Positions 55,536 to 64,000 of a DNA stretch of 64,000 bases are shown one piece after another. The stretch spans positions 1 to 64,000 of the forward strand of contig NZ_LXET01000053.1 of NCBI RefSeq assembly GCF_001655005.1, read 5' to 3'. Position 1 is the first letter of the stretch; every line of letters begins with the position of its first letter. The notes under the pieces are model-generated. The model searched no databases. It was not told the DNA's origin and saw only the letters and a list, made by a program, of their open reading frames with translations. The translations under genes were made by a program, and so were the position numbers. The stretch comes from Hafnia paralvei ATCC 29927. Lineage in GTDB: Bacteria > Pseudomonadota > Gammaproteobacteria > Enterobacterales > Enterobacteriaceae.

Positions 55536-56114
55536 TTAGTGCAACGTTGGCTTTTGCACTTCAGCCGCGTTTGGCTTTTCTTGAGAAAACTCGCTGTGGC
55601 ACAGCATGGCTGCCATACGCACATATTCTGCGACTTCTTCCAAAGATTGTTCTAACTCTTCCTGATCTTCGTCTTCCTCATAGCCCAATTGAGCAATGCT
55701 ACGCAGATCGTCGATCACTTCGCCCACTTCACCTTTAATTTTGCCAAGGTTCTTTTGCATCATGCCCAGACCTAGCAGGAAGTGATTTACCCAGCCAGAC
55801 AGCGCATCGGCGCGATCAAACACGGTCACATCATCGCCATCAGGCAGCAACAATTGGAAACCAAATCCATCATCTTCCAGCGTATCGCGGGTATGCTGAT
55901 AAGCAGCCTGAAGAGGCTGTGCGAGCGATTGAGAAAAAGCCTCGCCCTCATTGGTCAAATCATGAACCATAGTGCGCCAGTTGTCGTTCTGATTGCCGCC
56001 ACACAGTATTCCGCTGATCAAACCATGCATTTCAGCGGGAGTTAATCCAACGCCTTGCTGTTGCAAAGCCTGAGTAAAAACAGAATATTCCGGTACAGTA
56101 ATCTCAATTGACAT
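55536..56114 (-). CDS. ygfB: UPF0149 family protein YgfB
   Basis: 192 residues, all-helical YgfB/YecA family. No catalytic motif. In other bacteria YgfB homologues affect gene regulation. Divergent from zapA and upstream of pepP. Confidence 0.94.
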   Translation of the reverse strand: MSIEITVPEYSVFTQALQQQGVGLTPAEMHGLISGILCGGNQNDNWRTMVHDLTNEGEAFSQSLAQPLQAAYQHTRDTLEDDGFGFQLLLPDGDDVTVFDRADALSGWVNHFLLGLGMMQKNLGKIKGEVGEVIDDLRSIAQLGYEEDEDQEELEQSLEEVAEYVRMAAMLCHSEFSQEKPNAAEVQKPTLH

Positions 56115-56303
56115 ACGTTTTGGTCATCGTTGGCAGATAAAGTTCGTGTTATGCTACCATCAAGAACAGTCGCTATACCAGAAAGGGCACGCTGTAAGGC
56201 TTGAAATGGCTTGTAACTGCGTAGCGAGGTATATATAGTTGGCGCCCGATTTAGTGACCCTCGCGGTTTTGAAACTGGCGCAAAATCTAGGCAGGAAGGT
56301 GGT

Positions 56304-56633
56304 ATGTCTGCACAACCGGTAGATATTCAAATTTTTGGTCGTTCGTTAAGAGTTAATTGCCCGCCAGAACAACAAGAAGCGTTGAATCAGGCTGCAGAGG
56401 ATCTTAATCAGCGGTTGCAAGATCTCAAAGTTCGCACTAGAGTCACAAATACAGAGCAACTGGTTTTCATCGCGGCATTAAACGTATGTCACGAACTGGC
56501 GCAAGAACGCTTGAAAACTCGCGATTATGCCTCCAATATGGAGCAAAGAATTCGCATGTTGCAGCAGACAATTGAACAAGCTCTGCTGGAACAAGGTCGC
56601 ATCACTGATCGTCAGGGTGCGCAGTTCGAATAA
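56304..56633 (+). CDS. zapA: Cell division protein ZapA
   Basis: 109 residues. Beta-rich N-terminal FtsZ-binding part (MSAQPVDIQIFGRSLRVNCP) and a C-terminal coiled coil (about 70-105). It bundles FtsZ and recruits ZapB. 6S RNA follows 104 bp downstream, as in E. coli. Confidence 0.97.
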   Translation: MSAQPVDIQIFGRSLRVNCPPEQQEALNQAAEDLNQRLQDLKVRTRVTNTEQLVFIAALNVCHELAQERLKTRDYASNMEQRIRMLQQTIEQALLEQGRITDRQGAQFE

Positions 56634-56736
56634 GTGTGACCTATAGTTGTAACATGTTGGTTAGCAAGCGATTTTTAAATAAAATCGTATCAATTTAAGA
56701 AAAATGTGATAAGCTAATTAGCGTAAAGGATACAAA

Positions 56737-56919
56737 ATTTCTCTGAGGTGTTCGTGTGCGGGCCAGTCCCCTGAGCCGATATTTAATACCTCAAGAATGC
56801 GGCGGATCCGTAATCGGTGAGCACGCTCGGTCTCCGAGAAGCCTTAAGATTGCGTCGTTGCGTTCACCTTGAACCATGGGTTCAAGGGTTACAGCCTGTT
56901 ACGGCACCTCGGAGATTCC
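56737..56919 (+). ncRNA. ssrS: 6S RNA
   Basis: About 183 nt strongly like E. coli 6S RNA. The ends ATTTCTCTGAG and CTCGGAGATTCC pair, and GGGCCAGTCCCCTGAGCC and the internal bulge sequences are conserved. It binds sigma-70 RNA polymerase in stationary phase. It is processed from the transcript with fau. Confidence 0.96.
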
Positions 56920-56949
56920 TTACCCTAAACATCCTTAAACGGGTGTCTC

Positions 56950-57597
56950 ATGTCCAATAACCCTGCTCTTCCCTACTCTACTCCAATATCTGCTCTATCC
57001 CGTTCGGATATCCGCTCTTCTATCCGCCAACGTCGGAAAAAACTTAGCTCTGAATTTCAACGACATGCAGCCCTAGATATAGCGGCTCGAGTGATGTCAT
57101 TACCTCAAATTCAACGGGCTCAAACGCTTTCTCTTTTTCTCTCTTTTGACGGAGAATTAAATACGCGTCCACTCATTGAGCAGCTCTGGCAGGCAGGGAA
57201 ATCGGTTTATCTGCCGGTTCTTCATCCCTTCAGTCGCGGCAATCTGCTGTTTTTACGCTACGCCCCTGACACCGAAATGACGCGAAACTATTTTGGCATT
57301 GATGAGCCTCGGCTCGACGTGCGGCAAGTCCTACCACTACATCGACTGCAGATCGTCTTTACACCGTTAGTTGCATTTGATGAATTGGGGCAAAGACTAG
57401 GTATGGGTGGCGGCTTTTACGATCGTACTCTTCAGTATTGGCAAAGTGCGCACGCCAATCACTGCGGACCTTACCCTATCGGCTTGGCTCACGATTGCCA
57501 AAAAGTCGATACTCTACCGTCTCAAGAATGGGATGTGCCGCTGCCAGAAATAATCACGCCAACGACGCATTATCGTTGGTCATCATTGATGATATAA
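56950..57597 (+). CDS. fau: 5-formyltetrahydrofolate cyclo-ligase
   Basis: 215 residues; longer at the N terminus than the 182-residue E. coli protein. An inner start near IRQRRKK (about residue 24) is possible. LGMGGGFYDRTL is the signature. It converts 5-formyl-THF to 5,10-methenyl-THF with ATP. Directly after 6S RNA. Confidence 0.94.
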   Translation: MSNNPALPYSTPISALSRSDIRSSIRQRRKKLSSEFQRHAALDIAARVMSLPQIQRAQTLSLFLSFDGELNTRPLIEQLWQAGKSVYLPVLHPFSRGNLLFLRYAPDTEMTRNYFGIDEPRLDVRQVLPLHRLQIVFTPLVAFDELGQRLGMGGGFYDRTLQYWQSAHANHCGPYPIGLAHDCQKVDTLPSQEWDVPLPEIITPTTHYRWSSLMI

Positions 57598-57703
57598 GTA
57601 CACAGAGATAAGAAAAAGAGAGGCTCAGAATGCAGTCTATCTTTTGATTTTTATGACTTCGCTACACAGAAACTATTCATTTTCTAGCAAGATGCTAGAT
57701 AAA

Positions 57704-57731
57704 AAAACGGCAGCCTTATGGCTGCCGTTTT
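57704..57731. terminator. Terminator between fau and serA
   Basis: AAAACGGCAGCC and GGCTGCCGTTTT, with a 4-nt loop; works in both directions. Confidence 0.9.
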
Positions 57732-57752
57732 CACAATGATAATGATGCGAAA

Positions 57753-58991
57753 TTAATACAGAAGACGAGCGCGGATAGTCCCAGCGATCTCTTTCATCCG
57801 TTGCAACGCTGCTTCTGCTCGCTCGGTTTCCGTTTCGATATCGATAACCACATAGCCAATCTGCGCATTAGTTTGCAGATACTGAGCTGCGATATTCACA
57901 CCCTCTTCGGCAAAAATCTGGTTAATCTGAGTCAAAACACCTGGGCGGTTTTCATGAATATGCAGGAGTCGACTGACGTTCTCTTCATGCATCGGCAGTG
58001 AAACTTCAGGGAAGTTGACGGCTGACAATGAAGAGCCGTTATCTGAATATTTTGCCAGCTTGCCCGCAACTTCTGCGCCAATATTTTCCTGCGCTTCCTG
58101 CGTTGAGCCGCCGATGTGAGGCGTTAGCAGCACGTTATCAAACTCACACAGCGGTGAGTTAAACGGATCGCTATTCGTTGCTGGCTCCGTTGGGAATACG
58201 TCAATAGCCGCTCCAGACAAATGCTTAGATGACAGCGCATTGCATAGCGCAGGGATATCGACGACCGTCCCGCGAGAGGCGTTAATGAGAATCGAACCAG
58301 GCTTCATCAACGCCAGTTCATCCGCACCAATCATATCTTTCGTGGAGCGAGTTTCCGGCACATGCAGAGACACCACATCACTCATGTTGAGCAAATCAGA
58401 GAGATGGCGAACCTGTTGCGCATTACCCAGAGGTAGCTTGTTTTCAATGTCGTAGAAAAAGACATTCATCCCGATACCTTCAGCCAAAATGCCCAACTGA
58501 GTACCGATGTGACCATAGCCAATAATGCCGAGCTTTTTACCGCGAGCTTCAAAACAGCCAACGGCCTGCTTATTCCACTCACCGCGATGCGCACAGGCGT
58601 TCGCCGTCGGAATACCGCGCAACAGTAGCAATAACTCGCCAAGCACCATTTCAGCTACGGAGCGCGTATTTGAGAACGGCGCGTTAAATACCGGAATACC
58701 GCGTTTGGCAGCAGCAACCAAATCAACCTGATTGGTTCCAATACAGAAACAGCCGACAGCAATCAGCTTTTCGGCTGCCGCAAAGATATCTTCGGTCAGA
58801 TGGGTTCGGGAGCGAATGCCTACAAAGTGGGCGTCGCGGATGGATGATTTCAGCGATTCCGAGTCCAGCGCACCTTTATGATATTCAATGTTGGTGTAAC
58901 CCGCTGCACGTAAATTATCGACCGTGCTTTGATGAACGCCTTCAACTAAAAGGAATTTAATCCTGTCTTTCTCCAAAGATACTTTTGCCAT
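57753..58991 (-). CDS. serA: D-3-phosphoglycerate dehydrogenase
   Basis: 412 residues. NAD-binding GYGHIGTQLG near 160, catalytic region LLTPHIGGSTQEAQ, and a C-terminal ACT domain (about 340-410, HENRPGVLTQIN) that binds serine for feedback inhibition. First step of serine synthesis. rpiA is upstream on the same strand but 430 bp away. Confidence 0.98.
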   Translation of the reverse strand: MAKVSLEKDRIKFLLVEGVHQSTVDNLRAAGYTNIEYHKGALDSESLKSSIRDAHFVGIRSRTHLTEDIFAAAEKLIAVGCFCIGTNQVDLVAAAKRGIPVFNAPFSNTRSVAEMVLGELLLLLRGIPTANACAHRGEWNKQAVGCFEARGKKLGIIGYGHIGTQLGILAEGIGMNVFFYDIENKLPLGNAQQVRHLSDLLNMSDVVSLHVPETRSTKDMIGADELALMKPGSILINASRGTVVDIPALCNALSSKHLSGAAIDVFPTEPATNSDPFNSPLCEFDNVLLTPHIGGSTQEAQENIGAEVAGKLAKYSDNGSSLSAVNFPEVSLPMHEENVSRLLHIHENRPGVLTQINQIFAEEGVNIAAQYLQTNAQIGYVVIDIETETERAEAALQRMKEIAGTIRARLLY

Positions 58992-59318
58992 GACCCGACC
59001 CTAACCCCTGTTAATTCGAACCTTAGTGTGACCGCTGCGAACGATAAAACTCATGCGGCATGCAGCCAACATAACAAATATTACGCATCCAGCAAGCCAA
59101 CCGATTGCCTACAATGAGGTGAGCAAAGGGAATAAAACGTTAAAAGTTGGCGAAAAATGCTACCGGCTTTCATCACCGCAGAGTGAAAGTATCGTCAAGC
59201 GCAAATATGTGACATATGTCACCGAATTTAGGGGGTGTGATAAATAAATGAAATTCAGTGTTTAAAACAAAGTTAACAAAGGGAAAGGCACTAAAAAGAA
59301 ATTATGGCAGATGGACAA
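58992..59318. promoter_or_regulatory. Upstream region of serA
   Basis: About 330 bp with the leftward serA promoter. Nothing else is recognised; an open frame at 59053-59247 has no support. Confidence 0.4.
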
Positions 59319-59345
59319 AAAAACAGCTCCGAGTTTTCGGAGCTG
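59319..59345 (-). terminator. Terminator downstream of rpiA
   Basis: CAGCTCCGA and TCGGAGCTG form the stem and a T-run follows when read leftward. Confidence 0.8.
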
Positions 59346-59386
59346 AGTCAACGATAACAATCGTTACAGCGAATTTAAGCCGTGAT

Positions 59387-59434
59387 GGTTTTATAAGACG
59401 ATGATTTTATAAAACGATGATTTTATAAAACGAT
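59387..59434. repeat. Three tandem 16-bp copies at the rpiA stop codon
   Basis: GATTTTATAAAACGAT occurs exactly at 59403 and 59419, with a variant GGTTTTATAAGACGAT at 59387. The rightmost copy contains the rpiA stop codon. Each copy would encode the same end (ATC GTT TTA TAA), so slippage here keeps the protein intact. Confidence 0.9.
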
Positions 59435-60082
59435 AGTTTTTACACCGTCTGCCGAACCGACCAACGCAACGTCAGCACCGCGGTTAGCAAACAGGCCAAC
59501 GGTCACTACACCTGCAATCGCGTTGATTTGCTTTTCTAACGCAATTGCATCCATGATTTTCAGGTTATGCACATCTAAAATCACGTTGCCGTTATCGGTT
59601 AAAACACCTTGTCGATATTCTGGCTGACCACCGAGCTTCACCAACTCACGCGCAACATAGGAGCGTGCCATTGGAATAACCTCCACCGGCAGAGGGAATT
59701 TACCCAGAATATCTACCTGTTTGGACGCATCGACGATGCAAATAAATTTCTTCGCGACGGCAGCTACCACTTTTTCACGCGTTAACGCCGCGCCGCCGCC
59801 TTTGATCATCTGCATGTGGCCGTTGATTTCATCTGCGCCATCAACATAAATATCGAGTGAGTCCACATCGTTAAGATCGAAGACAGTAATACCCAAACTC
59901 TTCAATTTCTCCGTAGAAGCGTCAGAGCTGGATACAGCACCCTCGATCTGCCCTTTCATGGTTCCTAGCGCATCAATAAAATGAGCCGCCGTTGACCCCG
60001 TCCCCACTCCAACGATGGTACCTGGCTTCACATATTTCAGCGCTTCCCAACCCACAGCTTTTTTCAGTTCATCTTGAGTCAT
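59423..60082 (-). CDS. rpiA: Ribose-5-phosphate isomerase A
   Basis: 219 residues. GVGTGSTAAHFIDAL near 25-40 is the phosphate-binding loop, and the DGADEI and KGGGAALTREK motifs hold the catalytic residues. Interconverts ribose-5-phosphate and ribulose-5-phosphate. Divergent from argP, as in E. coli. Confidence 0.98.
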   Translation of the reverse strand: MTQDELKKAVGWEALKYVKPGTIVGVGTGSTAAHFIDALGTMKGQIEGAVSSSDASTEKLKSLGITVFDLNDVDSLDIYVDGADEINGHMQMIKGGGAALTREKVVAAVAKKFICIVDASKQVDILGKFPLPVEVIPMARSYVARELVKLGGQPEYRQGVLTDNGNVILDVHNLKIMDAIALEKQINAIAGVVTVGLFANRGADVALVGSADGVKTIVL

Positions 60083-60290
60083 TACCGAATCCTATCGACT
60101 AATCTACGAAAACGTGTGCGTATTATAGAGCAACTGCCTATAAAATGGCGTGTCACATGGCGAGTTTTTAGTCCTTAGTAACAACCTTTTCCCTGAGGTT
60201 GATGTATTTTCTCCTCGTCAATGAGGAGAAATGTGGCATATTGCAGTTATTAAGATATAAAAATCATAAGCGCAGGGGACGAAGAACAAC

Positions 60291-61184
60291 ATGAAACGCC
60301 CGGACTACCGGACTTTGCAAGCACTGGATGCGGTAATACGCGAACGTGGCTTTGAGCGTGCGGCACAAAAACTCTGTATAACTCAGTCTGCGGTTTCTCA
60401 GCGAATCAAGCAGTTGGAAAATTTGTTCGGACAGCCATTGCTGGTGCGTACCGTTCCGCCACGTCCTACGGAGCAGGGACAGCGCCTGCTTGCGTTGCTG
60501 CATCAGGTCGAATTGCTAGAGGAAGAGTGGCTTGGGAACGATAGCAGCACGGATGGCCCGCTGTTGCTCTCTTTAGCCGTCAACGCCGACAGTTTGGCAA
60601 CATGGTTGCTGCCTGCACTTAAACCTGTGCTGGCCGATTCGCCGCTACGTTTGAATCTTCAGGTTGAGGATGAAACTCGAACCCAAGAGCGTCTGCGCCG
60701 CGGTGAGGTTGTTGGTGCCGTGAGTATCCAGCCACAACCACTACCCAGCTGCCTCGTTGACCGCTTGGGGGCACTAGACTATCTGTTTGTCGCATCGCCA
60801 ACGTTTGCTGCTCGTTACTTTCCAAACGGCGTTAACCGCTCTTCGCTGCTGAAAGCTCCTGCCGTGGCATTCGACCATCTGGACGATATGCATCAGGCCT
60901 TCTTACAGCAAAACTTTGACCTTCCCCCAGGCAGCGTGCCGTGCCATATCGTTAACTCGTCCGAAGCCTTTGTGCAGTTAGCTTTGCAGGGAACCACCTG
61001 TTGTATGATCCCTCATCTGCAAATTGAAAAAGAGCTTAAAGACGGTTCATTGATCAATCTAACTCCAGGCATGGTGCAGCGCCGTATGCTGTATTGGCAC
61101 CGATTTGCGCCAGAGAGCCGCATGATGCGCCGAGTCACCGATGCGCTGCTGACCTATGGGCATCATGTGTTACGTCAGGACTAA
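60291..61184 (+). CDS. argP: LysR-type regulator ArgP
   Basis: 297 residues. Helix-turn-helix RGFERAAQKLCITQSAVSQRI near 20-40, then an effector domain. It activates argO when arginine is high and is blocked by lysine. argO lies 0.95 kb downstream on the other strand, with yggE between. Confidence 0.96.
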   Translation: MKRPDYRTLQALDAVIRERGFERAAQKLCITQSAVSQRIKQLENLFGQPLLVRTVPPRPTEQGQRLLALLHQVELLEEEWLGNDSSTDGPLLLSLAVNADSLATWLLPALKPVLADSPLRLNLQVEDETRTQERLRRGEVVGAVSIQPQPLPSCLVDRLGALDYLFVASPTFAARYFPNGVNRSSLLKAPAVAFDHLDDMHQAFLQQNFDLPPGSVPCHIVNSSEAFVQLALQGTTCCMIPHLQIEKELKDGSLINLTPGMVQRRMLYWHRFAPESRMMRRVTDALLTYGHHVLRQD

Positions 61185-61204
61185 GTTCGGTGTATCAAGC
61201 CTAA

Positions 61205-61230
61205 AAAAGCACACCGTTTGGTGTGCTTTT
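61205..61230. terminator. Terminator between argP and yggE
   Basis: AAAAGCACACC and GGTGTGCTTTT form a perfect stem with a 4-nt loop between convergent genes. Confidence 0.9.
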
Positions 61231-61248
61231 TCAGTTCATCGGCGTTAA

Positions 61249-61968
61249 TTATTTGTTCAAGCTAAAGACCACATCAACCTGATCGTCAAACTGGATAGTT
61301 TGCTGTTCATAAGTTTGTGCAGCTGAAGTCTTCGGCATAGAATCTGCGGCCATATACATGCGGCTTACCGGCGCTGGCTGGTAGTTTGAGACATGATAAC
61401 GAATGCTATATACCGGACCAAGCGTCACGCCAAAGCCTTTTGCCAGAGACTGAGCCTGATTTACGGCATTTTTGATCGCTTCCTGACGCGCCTGCTCGCG
61501 GTAATTATCTGGCTTAGCAACACCTAACTCTACCGAACGAATTTCATTCAAGTTGGCTTTCAACGCGCCATCTAACAAACCATTCAGCTTGTCTAACTGA
61601 CGCAGAGTCACCTGAACGCTACGGTCGGCACGATAGCCTTTTAGCACGCTTTTGCCATCTTTCAGATAATCGTATTCAGGCTGAGTACTGAGATTCGCGG
61701 CGCTGATATCTTTTTTCTCAATGCCATTGGTCTTCAGAAAATCGAAGTACTTGGCAACCCGCTCATCTACCTGAGTTTTAGCACTTGCCGCATCTTTAGC
61801 AGACGCTGTTACTTGGAAAGTCAGCGTTGCGATGTCGGGAGTAGCGCTTACGCTTGATGTACCGGAAGTCGCCAAATGTGGTCCTTCTGGTATATCTGCG
61901 GCCTGAGACAGTGTCGGTAACGCACTTAATCCCATCATTGCAACCATTGCTAAAGCTTTTAGCTTCAT
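61249..61968 (-). CDS. yggE: SIMPL-domain periplasmic protein YggE
   Basis: 239 residues. Signal peptide about 1-23 (MKLKALAMVAMMGLSALPTLSQAA), then DUF541/SIMPL domain. E. coli YggE lowers oxidative stress; the mechanism is unclear. No catalytic motif is seen. Confidence 0.93.
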   Translation of the reverse strand: MKLKALAMVAMMGLSALPTLSQAADIPEGPHLATSGTSSVSATPDIATLTFQVTASAKDAASAKTQVDERVAKYFDFLKTNGIEKKDISAANLSTQPEYDYLKDGKSVLKGYRADRSVQVTLRQLDKLNGLLDGALKANLNEIRSVELGVAKPDNYREQARQEAIKNAVNQAQSLAKGFGVTLGPVYSIRYHVSNYQPAPVSRMYMAADSMPKTSAAQTYEQQTIQFDDQVDVVFSLNK

Positions 61969-62137
61969 GGCGTCTCCTTGTAGACATCCTCGATTTTGGT
62001 GGTTTCAGCATGAACCTATTTCATACTGAAAGATGAACAATATCCTGAACTAAAACAGTATGTAACGCTTTAGGAACAATCCAGAATTTTGTCCATCGGG
62101 TGCAAACCTTAATTTACGCATCGAGTTACAGATTACA

Positions 62138-62755
62138 TTACAACTGTAGTCCACTTCGAGCCAATTGCAGGGCGATAACCCACATGACACAGGCAACCAG
62201 CAGGTTAATCACTCGCTGAGCTTTTGGTGTACTCAACCACGGAGCCAACCATGCGGCTAATAGCGCGAGTGAAAAGAACCATAACGCCGATGCACTCACT
62301 GCGCCGAAAGCGAACCAGCTACGCGCATCTACGGCAAGCTGTCCCCCCAAACTCCCCAGAACGACGAAGGTATCAAGATAGACGTGCGGATTTAGCCATG
62401 TCACCGCCAGCATAGTCACGACAATACGCCAGCGACTCTGTTGCATGACCTCTGTGCCAGTCTGAATCCCCTGTTTTGCCAACGCCGCACGGAAAGCCCC
62501 CCATCCGTACCATAGCAGGAACGCGACACCGCCCCATGTAACCAGCATTAACAAAAGCGGCGACTGACTTAATAACGCGCTTCCTCCAAAAATGCCGCCA
62601 CAAATTAAAACGATATCGCTAAGCGCGCACAGGCAGGCGATCATCAGGTGGTATTGACGACGAATTCCTTGGCTCAACACAAACGTATTTTGCGGACCAA
62701 GAGGCAAAATCATCGCTGCGCTCAGAGCAAAGCCCTGTAAAAAAACAGAAAACAT
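62138..62755 (-). CDS. argO: Arginine exporter ArgO
   Basis: 205 residues, LysE family, six predicted membrane helices. MILPLGPQNTFVLSQG near 15-30 is the family signature. Exports arginine (and canavanine); activated by ArgP. Downstream of the position where mscS ends. Confidence 0.94.
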   Translation of the reverse strand: MFSVFLQGFALSAAMILPLGPQNTFVLSQGIRRQYHLMIACLCALSDIVLICGGIFGGSALLSQSPLLLMLVTWGGVAFLLWYGWGAFRAALAKQGIQTGTEVMQQSRWRIVVTMLAVTWLNPHVYLDTFVVLGSLGGQLAVDARSWFAFGAVSASALWFFSLALLAAWLAPWLSTPKAQRVINLLVACVMWVIALQLARSGLQL

Positions 62756-62920
62756 GGAAGTCCCTCAGAAATATAACGGCGTCCCAAAGAGATAATGGGC
62801 CGGAATGGCAGCGATATTACGCCGAGAATTTCAGAAGAGGAAATGGATGATTCTTATCGGGGATTAGAGAGGCTAATGATATAGAGGCATGCGGCTAGAG
62901 CATTGAATATCACGCCAGCC
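62756..62920. promoter_or_regulatory. Promoter region of argO
   Basis: About 165 bp leftward of the repeat element; ArgP should bind here by analogy with E. coli. No exact site was assigned. Confidence 0.4.
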
Positions 62921-63222
62921 TTTCGTCCGCCCACTAGCATCCCTAATGGCGGCTCTAAAATGCATTCCATTCAACATGAAAAAGACACAGCAATATTGTT
63001 TTGTTTGTGTCTTTTTAATTGTTTAAGTCTTGGTAGGGAGAGCCGCCGACACAAGGATGTATCGGCGGAGTTTGGGGCGCCCTGGATGGGCGATACCAAA
63101 CCGAAGCGGAGATGGCGTCTCAGATAAAAGCGCGCAAGTGCAGAGACCACGCGCTGGTGGTCTCTGCCCGTACGCCTTCATCAGTGCATCAATGAAGCTC
63201 GGTATCGACAGGCGGGCGGAAC
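62921..63222. mobile_element. MITE-like element, shorter inverted copy
   Basis: 302 bp, the reverse complement of most of the 36864-37313 copy. It ends TTTCGTCCGCCC on the left and GGCGGGCGGAAC on the right, with the CAGAGACCAC hairpin near 63140-63168. The second hairpin of the long copy is missing, so it seems internally deleted. Confidence 0.75.
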
Positions 63223-63279
63223 CTTGCACAGCCTTAACATAAACAACTGACGCTCGAAACGCCTAAACAATAGGAGATT

Positions 63280-64000
63280 CTATTCCCCTTCAGCCTTACG
63301 CACCGCGGCTTGATACAGATGTACATCCATCTGCGGGAATGGAATACCAATTTTATTGGCATCCAAACCACGTTTGAAGTTTTCCATCAGGTCAAAATAG
63401 ACAGGCCAATAATTAGCATTGGTTGTCCATGCGCGAACCACAAAATTCAGAGATGAAGCAGCCATTTCATTCAGGCGAATAGTGACGCCTTGATCGTGCA
63501 TAATACGACTATCAGCAGCAACAATATCGCCCAGAACTTTTTTAACGATATCGATGTCAGCATCGTAGGCGACGCCAACGGTAATATCTACGCGGCGATT
63601 AGGCTCACGCGAGTAGTTGATAATATTACCTGCAATGATTTTACCATTTGGCACTACAATAGTTTTATTGTCAGCAGTCAGCATCGTTGTAGAGAAAATC
63701 TGTACGTCTTTAACCGTACCCGATACGCCGCCCAAATCAACAAACTCTCCGGTACGGAATGGACGGAACAGAACCAACAAAACACCCGCAGCAAAGTTAG
63801 ATAGTGAGCCCTGCAACGCCAAACCAACAGCTAAACCTGCGGCACCGATAACGGCAATCACAGACGCAGTCTGCACACCTAAACGACCTAGCGCAGCAAT
63901 AATGGTAAACGCCATAATACCGTAGCGCACCAGTGCAGAAAGGAAGTGAGCAACGGTGAGGTCTACGCCGCGAGCCTTCATTAAACGGGTAATTGTGCCG
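63280..64000 (-). CDS. mscS: Small-conductance mechanosensitive channel MscS (partial)
   Basis: The 5' end lies beyond the window; about 240 residues are seen. The pore helix TM3 (IGAAGLAVGLALQGSLSNFAAGVLLV) and the cytoplasmic beta and vestibule domains match E. coli MscS. It opens on membrane tension during osmotic downshock. The reading frame continues without a stop to the last base. Confidence 0.95.
   Translation of the reverse strand, partial: GTITRLMKARGVDLTVAHFLSALVRYGIMAFTIIAALGRLGVQTASVIAVIGAAGLAVGLALQGSLSNFAAGVLLVLFRPFRTGEFVDLGGVSGTVKDVQIFSTTMLTADNKTIVVPNGKIIAGNIINYSREPNRRVDITVGVAYDADIDIVKKVLGDIVAADSRIMHDQGVTIRLNEMAASSLNFVVRAWTTNANYWPVYFDLMENFKRGLDANKIGIPFPQMDVHLYQAAVRKAEGE

Noticed and set aside
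1..64000. CRISPR array
   Set aside because: No series of regularly spaced direct repeats was seen; the only tandem repeats are the short ones at 36803 and 59387.

Overview
The window reads as an enterobacterial chromosome, most likely Hafnia or a close relative. The backbone order lysS-prfB-recJ-dsbC-xerD / fldB / cptA-sdhE / ygfZ / trhA and gcvPHT-ubiI-ubiH-pepP-ygfB / zapA-6S RNA-fau / serA-rpiA / argP / argO / mscS is the Escherichia-type order, with proteins close to but clearly diverged from E. coli. A butanediol-type budA-budB pair with a divergent LysR regulator sits inside it. The genus is an inference from gene content and order.

Positions 1 to about 27140 are an integrated genomic island of the CP4-57/P4 kind. 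A P4-family integrase (25781-26974) lies beside the 3' end of tRNA-Gly(CCC) (27139-27212), the usual target of such islands; the far end of the island is outside the window. From left to right the island holds: a DUF932 (YfjQ-like) protein and a YfjP-like GTPase; a LysR regulator divergent from a hydrolase-SnoaL fusion; a two-gene operon of a Cap4/DUF4297-like nuclease and a coiled-coil ABC/SMC-like ATPase (a probable anti-phage module); a minimal tyrosine recombinase whose start codon lies in a perfect inverted repeat; a CDF cation exporter; a b561-type cytochrome and gene debris; a ribbon-helix-helix protein; a Gp2/YfjJ-like replication-type protein; AlpA; two converging arsenic operons; and a SIR2-HerA defence pair next to the integrase.

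The arsenic region has two independent systems. The rightward operon is arsR-arsH-(ECF sigma factor)-arsD-arsA, with no pump gene of its own. The leftward operon is a classic arsRDABC. They meet at one bidirectional terminator. The two ArsR proteins use different cysteine sites, and the first ArsD and ArsA each lack the third arsenic-binding cysteine that the second pair keeps.

From 27.2 kb on the genes are housekeeping: translation (lysS, prfB with its programmed frameshift), recombination (recJ, xerD), disulfide isomerisation (dsbC), flavodoxin, succinate dehydrogenase maturation (sdhE), a shikimate-dehydrogenase-like protein, Tsx, TrhA, a sodium/amino-acid symporter, acetoin synthesis (budA, budB, budR), the glycine cleavage system, ubiquinone hydroxylases, cell division (zapA), 6S RNA, serine and pentose-phosphate enzymes, arginine export control and export, and a truncated mscS at the right edge.

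Intergenic DNA carries a MITE-like element: a 450-bp copy at 36864-37313, a shorter inverted copy at 62921-63222, and a probable end fragment near 40680-40755.
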